Positions 8,989 to 17,716 of a stretch of DNA of 64,000 nt are shown here, piece after piece (the first letter of the stretch is position 1; each line of letters starts with the position of its first letter). Under the pieces are notes generated by a model. The model searched no databases, was not told the DNA's origin, and saw only the letters and a program-made list of their open reading frames with translations. This DNA is from Xenorhabdus ishibashii. GTDB lineage: Bacteria; Pseudomonadota; Gammaproteobacteria; Enterobacterales; Enterobacteriaceae. The position numbers were made by a program, and so were the translations under genes. The stretch covers positions 93,200-157,199 of the forward strand of contig NZ_NJAK01000002.1 of the NCBI RefSeq assembly GCF_002632755.1. The letters are read 5' to 3'.

Positions 8989-9018
8989 TAGTAAAAAGGC
9001 ATAAGGTGAAATTGTTTT

Positions 9019-9117
9019 ATGTTTTCTTTCTATTCTCGTAGTGTTGAAGATAAAATGAGTATTGCCCGTGACCTACGTGAGAAAGTTTGGCTTTTATTAG
9101 AGCAAAAATTATGCTGA
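9019..9117 (+). CDS. Possible 32-residue small protein
   Basis: An ATG frame encodes 32 residues beginning [12 protein letters not shown] and ending [14 protein letters not shown] lies about 10 nt upstream. The predicted peptide is a plausible amphipathic helix. It directly follows the IS, immediately after the codons that once ended the DUF6622-like gene, so it could have been co-transcribed with that gene before the insertion. No family is recognised. It may be a chance frame. Confidence 0.3.
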   Translation: MFSFYSRSVEDKMSIARDLREKVWLLLEQKLC

Positions 9118-9149
9118 TGGTATAGGTAATTTTATTGGCTATAGTGACG

Positions 9150-9181
9150 AAAAAAGCCTGAACAAATGTTCAGGCTTTTTT
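9150..9181 (-). terminator. Rho-independent terminator of the tRNA-Ser genes
   Basis: GCCTGAAC and GTTCAGGC form a perfect 8-bp stem with a 4-nt loop, flanked by an A-run and a T-run, so it can work in both directions. It starts about 9 nt past the encoded CCA of the downstream tRNA-Ser on the minus strand. Confidence 0.85.
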
Positions 9182-9189
9182 GTAGAAAA

Positions 9190-9279
9190 TGGCGGTGAGG
9201 GAGGGATTCGAACCCTCGATACGTTTTCACGTATACACACTTTCCAGGCGTGCTCCTTCAGCCTCTCGGACACCTCACC
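9190..9279 (-). tRNA. tRNA-Ser (GGA), copy 2
   Basis: Read on the minus strand the 90-nt gene starts GGTGAGGTG and ends CACCGCCA with CCA encoded. The anticodon loop reads CTGGAAA, giving anticodon GGA. A long variable arm (TATACGTGAAAACGTAT) marks a class II tRNA. The TTCGAATCC T-loop is normal. It decodes UCC and UCU serine codons. It is identical to the copy at 9406-9495. Confidence 0.97.
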
Positions 9280-9405
9280 GAATTTTTTTCGTTGCATTCA
9301 CATTCAATAAGAATGCGTTACTGCAATATTAACCTAACCCATTATGGTTAAGTTTCTAGTTATTAAAAAAGCCTTGGCATTCTGTTCAGGCTTTTTTGTA
9401 GAAAA

Positions 9406-9495
9406 TGGCGGTGAGGGAGGGATTCGAACCCTCGATACGTTTTCACGTATACACACTTTCCAGGCGTGCTCCTTCAGCCTCTCGGACACCTCACC
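9406..9495 (-). tRNA. tRNA-Ser (GGA), copy 1
   Basis: Identical in all 90 nt to the copy at 9190-9279: anticodon GGA, class II variable arm, encoded CCA. It is the promoter-proximal copy, behind a strong promoter at 9540-9576. In E. coli a tRNA-Ser(GGA) gene also lies next to ghrA, so this location is ancestral and the second copy is a local duplicate. Confidence 0.97.
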
Positions 9496-9539
9496 ATATT
9501 TTATATTGCAGTGATTTCTCTTGAGTTCGTCACTGCAAC

Positions 9540-9576
9540 GGGGCGCTACTATAGGGAAAAGCAGGGCAGGCGTCAA
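9540..9576 (-). promoter_or_regulatory. Sigma-70 stable-RNA promoter for the tRNA-Ser pair
   Basis: On the minus strand TTGACG (9571-9576) and TATAGT (9548-9553) are separated by 17 nt and followed by the discriminator AGCGCCCC. A GC-rich discriminator next to the -10 box is the hallmark of stringently controlled rRNA and tRNA promoters. Confidence 0.85.
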
Positions 9577-9811
9577 CAGGCTTATGATGATTTTTTTCAG
9601 GCTTTTTTACCGATTAGATAAATAAAAAACAATTTGTGTGGCTGGTAGCCAATTATGGGAATAAAAATGCTTTTTTGTTGCAACGGTTCATGGCAAATTT
9701 GTTAACCAGATAACATTATCAATATTTTCATTCCCGTCTTCTTAATTGGAGGCTTGCAACCTTTCAGCAATAAGTTAACCCTATTAGAAAAACAAAAAGG
9801 AATGAGATTTT
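9577..9811 (+). promoter_or_regulatory. ghrA upstream region
   Basis: With 9496-9576 this forms a 316-bp gap between the tRNA genes and ghrA. The left part holds the tRNA promoter. The right part should hold the ghrA promoter, for which I see no strong -35/-10 pair. AAAAAGGAATGAG is the ghrA ribosome site. Confidence 0.4.
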
Positions 9812-10759
9812 ATGAACATCATTTTCTTTCACTCTTCTCCTAATTTTAATTGCGATAAATGGATTCAGGGAATACAAGCTAGATTACCTGAGGCTAACGT
9901 CCGGCAATGGGTTAGTGGTGATAACGCCCCTGCTGATTATGCTTTAGTTTGGTTACCGCCCTATGAAATGTTAGCTAACCGTCAGGATATCAAAGGGATA
10001 TTTTCACTTGGGGCTGGGGTGGATGCCATCCTTCAACAAGAATTAGAAAATCCGGGGACATTGCCTAAGGAAATACCGCTAATACGTCTTGAAGATACGG
10101 GCATGGCACGGCAAATGCAGGAGTATGCGGTTTCTTCAGTTTTATACTATTTCCGTCGGATGGATGAATATAAACAATATCAAGCACAGCGTTTTTGGAA
10201 CCCTATGCCAGCCCATAATCGAAAAGAGTTTGTCATTGGCGTCTTGGGGGCAGGCGTTCTGGGGTGTAGCGTTATTGAAAAATTGAAAGAATTTGATTTC
10301 AACGTTCGTTGTTGGAGCCGAACGCCAAAACAAATTGATCATATCGAGAATTTTTATGGGAAAGAGCAGTTAGGTGATTTTCTTTCCGAATGTAAGGTAT
10401 TGATTAATATCCTGCCAGATACACCAGAAACTCGTGGTATTTTAGATCTTTCATTATTCAAGCAGTTAAAATCTGGCTCATATGTGATCAATATTGCACG
10501 AGGCGCTCAATTGGTAGAACAAGATTTGCTGACAGCCATTGATAAAGGTTATGTGGCTGGTGCGACCCTTGATGTATTTGTTGAAGAGCCACTATCAAAT
10601 TTACATCCCTTCTGGACTCATCCACGCATTAATATCACTCCACATATCGCGGCTAAGACTATTCCTGATGAAGCTATGGAAATGATTTGTGACAATATTC
10701 GACGAATGGAAAAAGGTGAATCACCCATTGGCCTTGTTGATATGACCCTTGGTTATTAA
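9812..10759 (+). CDS. ghrA: Glyoxylate/hydroxypyruvate reductase A
   Basis: This cytosolic D-2-hydroxyacid dehydrogenase reduces glyoxylate to glycolate and hydroxypyruvate to D-glycerate with NADPH. The 315 residues compare with 312 in E. coli. The Rossmann motif GAGVLG is at residues 146-151. Catalytic Arg230 (INIARG), Glu259 (VEEP) and His278 (TPHIA) are in place. The N-terminal substrate-side motifs LGAGVD and RLEDTGM are conserved. AAGGA lies upstream of the ATG. The gene is followed by ycdY, with ycdX missing from between them. Confidence 0.95.
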   Translation: MNIIFFHSSPNFNCDKWIQGIQARLPEANVRQWVSGDNAPADYALVWLPPYEMLANRQDIKGIFSLGAGVDAILQQELENPGTLPKEIPLIRLEDTGMARQMQEYAVSSVLYYFRRMDEYKQYQAQRFWNPMPAHNRKEFVIGVLGAGVLGCSVIEKLKEFDFNVRCWSRTPKQIDHIENFYGKEQLGDFLSECKVLINILPDTPETRGILDLSLFKQLKSGSYVINIARGAQLVEQDLLTAIDKGYVAGATLDVFVEEPLSNLHPFWTHPRINITPHIAAKTIPDEAMEMICDNIRRMEKGESPIGLVDMTLGY

Positions 10760-10843
10760 CAAGTCACTTTACAGCAAGGCAGACGATTAGGGACAATAAC
10801 AGATATTTATTATTTAGATAAGTTATTGGAGATGTATTAAATC

Positions 10844-11386
10844 ATGAACGAATTTTCTATTGTCTGCCGCATATTGGGAATATTGTTTAACCGAGCACCA
10901 CAAGATCCTGTTTTGCAACCTGTAATTACCATGATTACTGAGGGAAAATTGAAACCATTGTGGCCTTTGGATCAGGATGAGTTATTGGATAGATTACAGA
11001 AAAGCAGTGAGTTATCGGTGATTGAAGCCGATTATCATGCCTTATTTACTGGATCATCTGCGGGCGTTGCAGTCTGCCGCTCTGACTATACTGATAAGGA
11101 TGAAAGTGAAGTACGCCAGTTTTTGGTGGAGCGAGGCATGCCTTTGACTGATATCCCTGCCGATCAATTTGGCTCCTTATTGTTGGCTGCATCATGGTTG
11201 GAAGATCAGGCCGCAGAGGATGAAGTCCAGGCCCAGATTAAGTTGTTTGATGAATATTTGCTGCCTTGGTGTGGGCAATTTCTTGGTAAAGTTGAAGCCC
11301 ATGCGACCAGCGGTTTTTATCGGACGTTGGCGATGATTACTCGAGAGGCATTGCAAGCGTTACGTGAAGAGCTGGAAGTAGAGTGA
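10844..11386 (+). CDS. ycdY: TorD-family chaperone YcdY
   Basis: This 180-residue, helical, soluble protein begins MNEFSIVCRILGILFNRAP and contains the family's EADYHALFTG segment near residue 62 and an acidic C-terminus. TorD-family members are cytoplasmic chaperones that assist maturation of metalloenzymes. E. coli YcdY acts on the zinc-dependent phosphatase YcdX, which lies next to it there. Here the 84-bp gap to ghrA leaves no room for ycdX, so the client must be encoded elsewhere or differ. Confidence 0.92.
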   Translation: MNEFSIVCRILGILFNRAPQDPVLQPVITMITEGKLKPLWPLDQDELLDRLQKSSELSVIEADYHALFTGSSAGVAVCRSDYTDKDESEVRQFLVERGMPLTDIPADQFGSLLLAASWLEDQAAEDEVQAQIKLFDEYLLPWCGQFLGKVEAHATSGFYRTLAMITREALQALREELEVE

Positions 11387-11426
11387 CAACTCATATAGAT
11401 GAGCTAATCGGTAAATAGCGATAATA

Positions 11427-11461
11427 AGTAAAGGCGGGTTATTTAATAACCCGCCTTTACT
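11427..11461. terminator. Bidirectional terminator between ycdY and yceB
   Basis: A perfect 15-bp stem (AGTAAAGGCGGGTTA / TAACCCGCCTTTACT) with a 5-nt loop lies between convergent genes. The GC-rich core is framed by A/T-rich arms that give U-tracts in both directions. Confidence 0.9.
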
Positions 11462-11480
11462 ATTTTATCGATAATGAAAA

Positions 11481-12044
11481 TTATTTATCAACCAAATCAA
11501 TAATCAATTTGCCAGGTTGAATTTTCAAGCCTTTGGCCAATTTTAAAGCAGTGGCTTCAGACTTGCTTTTTTCTGGATTTAAAACATAAACCGGATGTGC
11601 ATCAAAAAACTCACTTAAAGACACATTCAAATAAGGGAGCAACGTTTTAATTGGCGAGGCAACTTTTTCTGGTGTGGTTTGGTAGTCTACGATTTCCAAA
11701 CCTTTAATGAAAATAGCGCCTTTTTCCGCATCAAATATCGGTTTAGCTCTAATAGTTAGTTTCATATCAGCATGAACCGTTCCCAGCAAGGTCACTAATT
11801 GCACTTTTGCCAGTGTCGATAATTCAATTTTTTCTGGATCTTGGCGGCCAATCTGACTGGTCAAATCTTCCAGTGTGATATTGGCTTTGGTCGCTGCGGG
11901 CAGGCTAATTTGCTTTTGATAATGAACTTTTTTTAATAGATAATCATTCAGCAACCCTTCGTTAATGCTGATTTCCTTGAATTGATCACAGCCGCTGATT
12001 AATCCTGCCAGTAGCAAAATTGCCCCTAAGAAAAATTTTCTCAT
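11481..12044 (-). CDS. yceB: Lipoprotein YceB (DUF1439)
   Basis: This 187-residue lipoprotein starts at the second of two close ATGs; AAGGAG lies 6 nt upstream of it and overlaps the first. A short signal peptide ends in LISGC, a lipobox, and Asp follows the Cys (C-D-Q), the residue that favours inner-membrane retention. The mature part is a DUF1439 domain, related to lipid-binding BPI/SMP-like folds. The function is not established. It is convergent with ycdY across a shared terminator. E. coli has yceB and mdtH as near neighbours with grxB between; grxB is absent here. Confidence 0.92.
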   Translation of the reverse strand: MRKFFLGAILLLAGLISGCDQFKEISINEGLLNDYLLKKVHYQKQISLPAATKANITLEDLTSQIGRQDPEKIELSTLAKVQLVTLLGTVHADMKLTIRAKPIFDAEKGAIFIKGLEIVDYQTTPEKVASPIKTLLPYLNVSLSEFFDAHPVYVLNPEKSKSEATALKLAKGLKIQPGKLIIDLVDK

Positions 12045-12112
12045 TGTCATCTCCTTTTGTTTTCAATGAGCAGATCTTACACTAATTATTACTTAATTAG
12101 CTCATTATATGA

Positions 12113-13318
12113 TTAATGCTTGTTAATAATGATAGGTTCAATTTTCTTCTGGTTGAATTGATGGTGCAGGGCATAAATGGTAATTAAGCCCACCAATCCT
12201 AGCAGGAGCCACGGTAATTGCGGTATGTCCAAGGCATGGCCTGCATCATAGAGCCACCCGCCGCCGGTATAGCCCAATGCGCCTCCTAATGCCAGCCCCA
12301 GGCGACTGAATCCCATGTAACTACCGCGTGCCCGTGGATCAGCCAGTGAAGCACTCAATGTTTCACGTGCCGGCTCTGCGGTTACCAGACCCAGATAGAA
12401 CAGACAAATCAGGCCAAATATGAGATGTAGTTGATTGACCCAACCTATTGGGAACATGCAAAGACTCATTAAAAACAAACCTGCCATCAAGCGTTGCTCC
12501 TGCCGAAAATATTTCTCACTCCAGCGGGCGATAGGATAGAGCAGTGTCAGGGAGATTGCGGCTTCAATGGCATACATCCATTTAACGGCGGTAGCTGTAC
12601 CGGAAATTTCATGGATTATGATCGGAAACATCAACATCACTTGTACTGATAGGACAAAATAACCGGCTAATGTCAGCACGTAATAAAAAAACCGCCGATC
12701 TTTAATCACACGCTTCATACCTTCCTTGATTGGTGTACGAACTGTTGAGATACGGTATGCTGGCAGAAACAAAGCGTTAAATAGAGCGGCTAGTACAAAA
12801 ATGGTTGCGCCAATCCAGCAGACAATATTGAAATTATATTGCAGCAACCAGCTTCCTACCAGCGCACCAATGACGGCACCCGCGCTATCTTGCATCAATA
12901 AAAGTGAATAGAAACGGTTACGTTCATGAGGGCGGGTTAATTTTATGACCAATGCAGCCCTTGGAGGATCGAACAATGTCCCGCCTAATCCAGATAAAAT
13001 GCAGGAAAGGAGTAAAACCCAGGGTTCAAATGCCATAGCCATCAAGGCAAAACCCATAGCCCGCAGTAACATACCCGTTACAATCATGGGCTTGGCACCG
13101 AACCTATCCGCTATAGCACCACCAAAGATACCCAGCCCTTGTTGTACCAGTTGACGCAAACCTAGTGCAAAACCGACAATAACAGCAGCCCAGCCAAGTT
13201 GTTCGACGAAACGAATAGAAATTAGGGGAAAAACAACGAAAAATCCTAAAACAACTAACAGATTATCAAATAAAAGAAAATATTTACCCAAGCTACGCGC
13301 TTGTGAAACTAATGACAT
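12113..13318 (-). CDS. mdtH: MFS multidrug efflux transporter MdtH
   Basis: A 401-residue, 12-segment major facilitator protein (E. coli MdtH has 402). The family A-motif is visible as [11 protein letters not shown] near residue 65, and the N-terminus [15 protein letters not shown] matches the family. It sits in the inner membrane and exports drugs such as fluoroquinolones by proton antiport in E. coli; the substrate here is inferred by orthology. It is divergent from rimJ across 175 bp that must hold both promoters. Confidence 0.95.
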   Translation of the reverse strand: MSLVSQARSLGKYFLLFDNLLVVLGFFVVFPLISIRFVEQLGWAAVIVGFALGLRQLVQQGLGIFGGAIADRFGAKPMIVTGMLLRAMGFALMAMAFEPWVLLLSCILSGLGGTLFDPPRAALVIKLTRPHERNRFYSLLLMQDSAGAVIGALVGSWLLQYNFNIVCWIGATIFVLAALFNALFLPAYRISTVRTPIKEGMKRVIKDRRFFYYVLTLAGYFVLSVQVMLMFPIIIHEISGTATAVKWMYAIEAAISLTLLYPIARWSEKYFRQEQRLMAGLFLMSLCMFPIGWVNQLHLIFGLICLFYLGLVTAEPARETLSASLADPRARGSYMGFSRLGLALGGALGYTGGGWLYDAGHALDIPQLPWLLLGLVGLITIYALHHQFNQKKIEPIIINKH

Positions 13319-13493
13319 TTTGCACCATTGAAATATGAAAAGACAAATATGAATACGTTGTTATTTTGGACTTAATTTGTGTATTAAGGTAGAGGGGTAT
13401 AGATGATATTTTTTTATCGTCAGATGGTGATTAAAAATGCCGTAAGCGCTAAATTACTTAATAGATTTTACAAAGTAAATATCAGGAGAAAAC

Positions 13494-14081
13494 ATGTTTG
13501 GTTATCGTTCTACATCTCCCAGGATTCGCTTTATTACAAATAGAATGATTGTTCGTGTGGTGTATGAACGGGATACTTACAGGCTGGCTGAATATTATTC
13601 AGAAAATAAAGATTTTCTTAAACCATGGGAGCCGACAAGAGATGGTAGTTTTTATCAACCTTCTGGATGGGCAAATAGGCTGAATTATATAGCGGAATTA
13701 CAACGGCAGGGATCGGCATTTAATTTCTTGTTACTGGATCCTAATGAAAATGAAGTGATGGGGATCGCTAATTTCACCAATGTTGTACGGGGAGCATTTT
13801 ATTCCTGTTACCTTGGTTATTCTTTAGGTGAAAAATGGCAAGGGCAAGGGTTAATGCATGAAGCCTTGCAACCGATAATCCGTTATATGCAACGTCACCA
13901 AAAAATGCACCGGATTATGGCTAATTACATGCCGCATAATCGTCGCAGTGGAAATTTACTTAAGAAGTTAGGTTTTGAACGAGAAGGTTATGCAAGGAAC
14001 TATTTAATGATTGACGGAGTTTGGCAAGATCATGTGTTGACATCATTGATTGATGATTCATGGGATAATGTGAATTTATAA
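13494..14081 (+). CDS. rimJ: Ribosomal protein S5 alanine N-acetyltransferase
   Basis: A GNAT-family enzyme of 195 residues that acetylates the N-terminal alanine of ribosomal protein uS5 and also helps 30S assembly. The acetyl-CoA motif QGQGL is at residues 116-120, and [18 protein letters not shown] further on is characteristic. AGGAG lies before the ATG. Its 3' end overlaps by 6 bp with the convergent kinase gene. In E. coli rimJ is followed by yceH, mviM and murJ; here the whole T6SS locus lies between rimJ and murJ. Confidence 0.95.
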   Translation: MFGYRSTSPRIRFITNRMIVRVVYERDTYRLAEYYSENKDFLKPWEPTRDGSFYQPSGWANRLNYIAELQRQGSAFNFLLLDPNENEVMGIANFTNVVRGAFYSCYLGYSLGEKWQGQGLMHEALQPIIRYMQRHQKMHRIMANYMPHNRRSGNLLKKLGFEREGYARNYLMIDGVWQDHVLTSLIDDSWDNVNL

Positions 14082-14990
14082 ATTTGCTGAAAAAATAGCA
14101 ATGAATTCGGATATAGACAGTGGTCGTTTTGAGGGGGTTATTGCCAGGGCGGAGTCAATGGCATGCAGAAATGGTAAGGAATATCCTTCTGGGCGGAGTT
14201 TTATCAGAGGCTGATAATTATCTTCAAGATTGCGCACAATGCTAACCGGAGGTGATTTACCCACAATCAAGGTATAGAGTACTGCCCCCAACGCATAAAG
14301 ATCTGTCCAGGGTCCTTGCTGGCTCTCTTCATTGGCAGTGTATTGTTCAACGGGGGTAAAGCCAGATCGGATGGTTATTTCTGTATCATCAGACAAGCAT
14401 GTTGTTGTTTGGTGGGTAGAGCCTAAATCCAGCAATATAGGTGACTGATTTTTTTGGATAAAAATATTATCCAAGGAAATGTCGCAATGTAAATAATTTC
14501 TTTGATGGAGCGTATCAAGTGCATTCAACAAGGGAAACAGTATCTGACGAAGCCAATTTTCATTGATCAAGTGTGGATGTTTTATCCTCAATTTATTTAA
14601 TGTCATCCCTTTATAAAAGGAAGTGGCTATATATGCTGTGCAGTTTTGTTGCCAAAAGCGAAGAAAGCGGGGGAGACAGGGATGTTCGAAACAGGACATC
14701 AAATGGGCTTCACGGATAAAGTTTTGCAATCCAGAATAAAATCGTTTTTCTAACTTTTTTCCTCGTAAGTTGAGTTTCATATCTTGACGGCGTATAGCAA
14801 AAAAGTGAGGCGTATATTCTTTAATAGCGATAGATTGCTTGAGATGGTGATCCCAAACACGATACACAATACTGCCGCGGCTTTTGCCAATGACTTCTTC
14901 GATTTCAAATTCATTGAGGCAGTATCCGACCGGAAGAGGGTGAGTAAAACCAATGTAATCAACGATATGTGTCTTGTGAGAATTTTGCAA
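14076..14990 (-). CDS. T6SS-linked serine/threonine protein kinase
   Basis: The 304 residues form one Hanks-type kinase domain. A glycine-rich loop ([10 protein letters not shown]) begins near residue 34. The ATP lysine is Lys57 (AIKEY), the alpha-C glutamate is probably Glu94, the catalytic loop is HCDISLDN (168-175) and the metal motif is DLG (188-190) in place of DFG. No membrane segment or sensor domain follows, unlike P. aeruginosa PpkA. The start is probably TTG at 14990 with AAGAG 8 nt upstream; no ATG is available. It is the last gene of the T6SS cluster, 23 bp after clpV, so it probably phosphorylates a T6SS component recognised by the FHA protein. No PppA-like phosphatase is present in the window. 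Confidence 0.85.
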   Translation of the reverse strand: MQNSHKTHIVDYIGFTHPLPVGYCLNEFEIEEVIGKSRGSIVYRVWDHHLKQSIAIKEYTPHFFAIRRQDMKLNLRGKKLEKRFYSGLQNFIREAHLMSCFEHPCLPRFLRFWQQNCTAYIATSFYKGMTLNKLRIKHPHLINENWLRQILFPLLNALDTLHQRNYLHCDISLDNIFIQKNQSPILLDLGSTHQTTTCLSDDTEITIRSGFTPVEQYTANEESQQGPWTDLYALGAVLYTLIVGKSPPVSIVRNLEDNYQPLIKLRPEGYSLPFLHAIDSALAITPSKRPLSISEFIAIFSANL

Positions 14991-15013
14991 ATGGGCAATC
15001 TCTTGTTATCTGC

Positions 15014-17656
15014 TTAATCCAGGAATTGACATTGAAACTCACCTTGCTCAAGAGAAACCCGAAGCTGGTGATATTGCACATCATGTGCACTAGCGGAAAG
15101 CAGTTGTTGGCTGATTTGTGGTAGCAGGGTATTTGTCAGAATAGCATCAACCATGCGTCCACCTGACTCAATTTCTGTACACCTACTGACGATATGCTCG
15201 ATCATGACATCATCGAATGTTGCTGTAATTCCGTGGTTTTCCAACAGACGTTTTTTAATCCTCTCCAATTGTAAATGCACAATATTTATCATCACTTCAT
15301 TACTTAATGGGGAGTAAGGAATGACCAGTAATCGACCCAATAGGGCGGCCGGAAACACATTTAATAATGGTTTACGCAATGCCGTACTGAGTTCTTCTGG
15401 TTCCGGTAAGGTGTCCTGGCTACATAATGAACTGATTAAATCAGCCCCGACATTGGATGTCAGAATAATAATCGTATTCCGAAAGTCGATGTGACGCCCT
15501 TCGCCATCCTCCATCCAGCCCTTGTCGAAGACCTGAAAGAAAATTTCATGCACATCAGGGTGGGCTTTCTCTATTTCATCCAACAAGACCACACTGTAAG
15601 GGCGGCGTCGGACAGCTTCCGTCAGTACACCACCTTCACCATAACCCACATAGCCAGGAGGCGCTCCTTTCAGCGTTGATACCGTATGTGCTTCCTGAAA
15701 TTCGCTCATATTGATAGTAATAAGGTTTTGTTCTCCGCCATATAAAGTTTCGGCAAGGGCGAGAGCTGTTTCCGTTTTGCCTACACCGGATGGGCCACAC
15801 AACATGAAAACGCCAACAGGTTTATTGGGATCATCCAGTTTGGCGCGTGAAGTGCGTATGCGTTTTGCAATTAATTCTAATCCATGATACTGACCGATAA
15901 CACGTTGACTAAGGGTATCAGCCAACTGTAATACGGCATCAATTTCGTCTCTTACCATACGATTGAGTGGAATTCCTGTCCAATCTGAAACAACGGAAGA
16001 AATAATATTGCTGTCTACAGCAGCAAAAATAAGAGGTTCTTCACCTTGTAAGGTTTTCAATTGTTGCTGTAATTCTGACAATTCGGCATGTTTTACTTCA
16101 AAGTCGTCGTAGTGGTTTGCGTTTAATTGCGTTCGCAGAGAAATAATTCTATCGCTCAAGGAAAGTTCTTGTTCCCAACGTTCTTGTAATTGGTTTTTTT
16201 GGATTTCCAGCGTAGATAATTCGTCCAGAATAGTTTCTGGGCGTTGTTTATCACCGATGCCTACTTTAAATTCCCGTTCAGCAATCTCCAATTCAATCCG
16301 CAATGCATCTATGCGATGGCGATAACTTTCCAGTTGAGGTGGTTCTGCGTATTGGCTGATTGCAACTCTGGCACAGGCAGTATCCAGTAGAGCCACAGCT
16401 TTATCTGGTAACTGGCGGGCAGGAATATAGCGATGTGAAAGGCGTACAGCAGCTTCAACGGCCTCATCCAGCAAAAGTACACGGTGATGGTGTTCCAGAG
16501 CTTTGACCAAACTGCGTAGCATGAGCAGTGCCTTATTTTCATCGGGCTCATGAATTTGAACCACTTGAAAACGGCGGGTAAGGGCAGGATCTTTTTCGAT
16601 ATATTTTTTGTATTCCGACCAAGTCGTGGCACCAAGAGTTCGTAATTGCCCGCGTGCTAATGCCGGTTTTAACAGGTTGGCAGCATCGCCGGTTCCTTGT
16701 TGTCCGCCCGCCCCAATTAAGGTATGAATTTCGTCAATGAACAAAATGATTGGCGTCGGGCTAGATTGTACTTCATCGATGACTTTACGCAGACGTGACT
16801 CAAACTCGCCTTTGACACTTGCACCAGCTTGTAACATACCAATATCCAGCAACCAAAGCTGGACATCCAGCAAAGGTGGGGGCACTTCTTTCGCTACAAT
16901 CTTCAATGCCAGCCCTTCAATGACAGCGGTTTTACCGACACCGGCCTCGCCAGTCAACAGTGGATTGTTTTGGCGGCGACGCATCAGAATATCAATAATC
17001 TGACGAATTTCTTCATCACGCCCTGATACAGGGTCAATTTCACCATTGCGTGCGCGAGCAGTCAGTTCTTGTCCATATTGTTGTAGAGGAGATTGTAGAG
17101 AAGATTGTAGGGAAGATTGTTGTAGAGAAGAACTTGCTGCACCCTCTAATGTTGCTCCCTGTGATGCATTTGATTGGGATTCATCGCTACCGTTGCAGAT
17201 GTCGTTGAAATTGTCGAGTAGAGTATTTGCATTCACATGGTCAAACTGGAGAGAAATGGATTTCAGTGCATTGTGTAAGTTAAAGGTTTTCAATATACCT
17301 ATCAGCAAATGGGCACTGCGAATTTCATTGACGCCAAATTTCAGCGACCCATATACCCAAGCGCGTTCTACGGCATTATCGATATGTTCGGAAAGATCAG
17401 AGATGGCACTGGCTCCGCGTGGCAAGCGATCAAGCGCCGTAACAATGTCTTTAGTCAACGCAGACTCGTCCAGTGAAAAATGGCGAATAATTTGCTGTAA
17501 ATCACTGTTTTGTTGCTGCATGAGTTGGTGCAGCCAATGAACTAACTCAACATAAGGGTTACCACGTAGTTTACAAAAAGTGGTGGCACTTTCTAAGGAA
17601 GTGAACAGGATGCGGTTAAGTTTGCCAAATAGCACAGAACGACTGATTTCTGACAT
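15014..17656 (-). CDS. clpV: T6SS sheath-recycling ATPase ClpV (TssH)
   Basis: This 880-residue AAA+ disaggregase pulls apart contracted TssB/TssC sheath in the cytoplasm. The start MSEISRSVLFGKL is the usual one; an in-frame TTG 16 codons upstream is unlikely. Two AAA domains are clear: GEAGVGKTA with LFIDEIHTLIG, and GPSGVGKTET with LLDEIEKAHPD. A coiled middle region between them is present, as is the N-terminal Clp-N domain. The linker before the first AAA domain contains a short Gln/Ser/Leu repeat encoded by tandem 12-nt units. It lies between tssG and the kinase gene. Confidence 0.96.
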   Translation of the reverse strand: MSEISRSVLFGKLNRILFTSLESATTFCKLRGNPYVELVHWLHQLMQQQNSDLQQIIRHFSLDESALTKDIVTALDRLPRGASAISDLSEHIDNAVERAWVYGSLKFGVNEIRSAHLLIGILKTFNLHNALKSISLQFDHVNANTLLDNFNDICNGSDESQSNASQGATLEGAASSSLQQSSLQSSLQSPLQQYGQELTARARNGEIDPVSGRDEEIRQIIDILMRRRQNNPLLTGEAGVGKTAVIEGLALKIVAKEVPPPLLDVQLWLLDIGMLQAGASVKGEFESRLRKVIDEVQSSPTPIILFIDEIHTLIGAGGQQGTGDAANLLKPALARGQLRTLGATTWSEYKKYIEKDPALTRRFQVVQIHEPDENKALLMLRSLVKALEHHHRVLLLDEAVEAAVRLSHRYIPARQLPDKAVALLDTACARVAISQYAEPPQLESYRHRIDALRIELEIAEREFKVGIGDKQRPETILDELSTLEIQKNQLQERWEQELSLSDRIISLRTQLNANHYDDFEVKHAELSELQQQLKTLQGEEPLIFAAVDSNIISSVVSDWTGIPLNRMVRDEIDAVLQLADTLSQRVIGQYHGLELIAKRIRTSRAKLDDPNKPVGVFMLCGPSGVGKTETALALAETLYGGEQNLITINMSEFQEAHTVSTLKGAPPGYVGYGEGGVLTEAVRRRPYSVVLLDEIEKAHPDVHEIFFQVFDKGWMEDGEGRHIDFRNTIIILTSNVGADLISSLCSQDTLPEPEELSTALRKPLLNVFPAALLGRLLVIPYSPLSNEVMINIVHLQLERIKKRLLENHGITATFDDVMIEHIVSRCTEIESGGRMVDAILTNTLLPQISQQLLSASAHDVQYHQLRVSLEQGEFQCQFLD
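17079..17130 (-). repeat. Short tandem repeat in the ClpV N-domain linker
   Basis: About four imperfect 12-nt units related to GATTGTAGAGAA on the plus strand encode SSLQ-type repeats (LQQSSLQSSLQSPLQQ) between the N domain and the first AAA domain. The copy number is probably variable, as the linker has no fold to disrupt. Confidence 0.8.
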
Positions 17657-17716
17657 AGCGTATAATCCGTAATATTGTTGACTGTGATTGAGTTTTGCAG
17701 GCAAGAGAGGGGGGGA

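Larger units (their letters stand above)
9167..9495 (-). repeat. Tandem duplication carrying the tRNA-Ser gene
   Basis: Bases 9167-9279 and 9383-9495 match with an offset of 216 bp, covering the tRNA and part of its 3' terminator. The spacer (9281-9382) is unique. The terminator behind copy 1 is weaker because only its T-rich arm was copied faithfully. Confidence 0.85.

Noticed and set aside
9150..9500. tRNA genes as attachment site of a genomic island
   Set aside because: The second tRNA is a complete, locally duplicated gene with its flank, not a partial att repeat, and no integrase lies nearby. The DNA between the copies is only about 100 bp.
9334..9576. An 80-codon minus-strand frame across the tRNA-Ser gene
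   Set aside because: It runs through a tRNA gene and its promoter, so it is not a protein gene.
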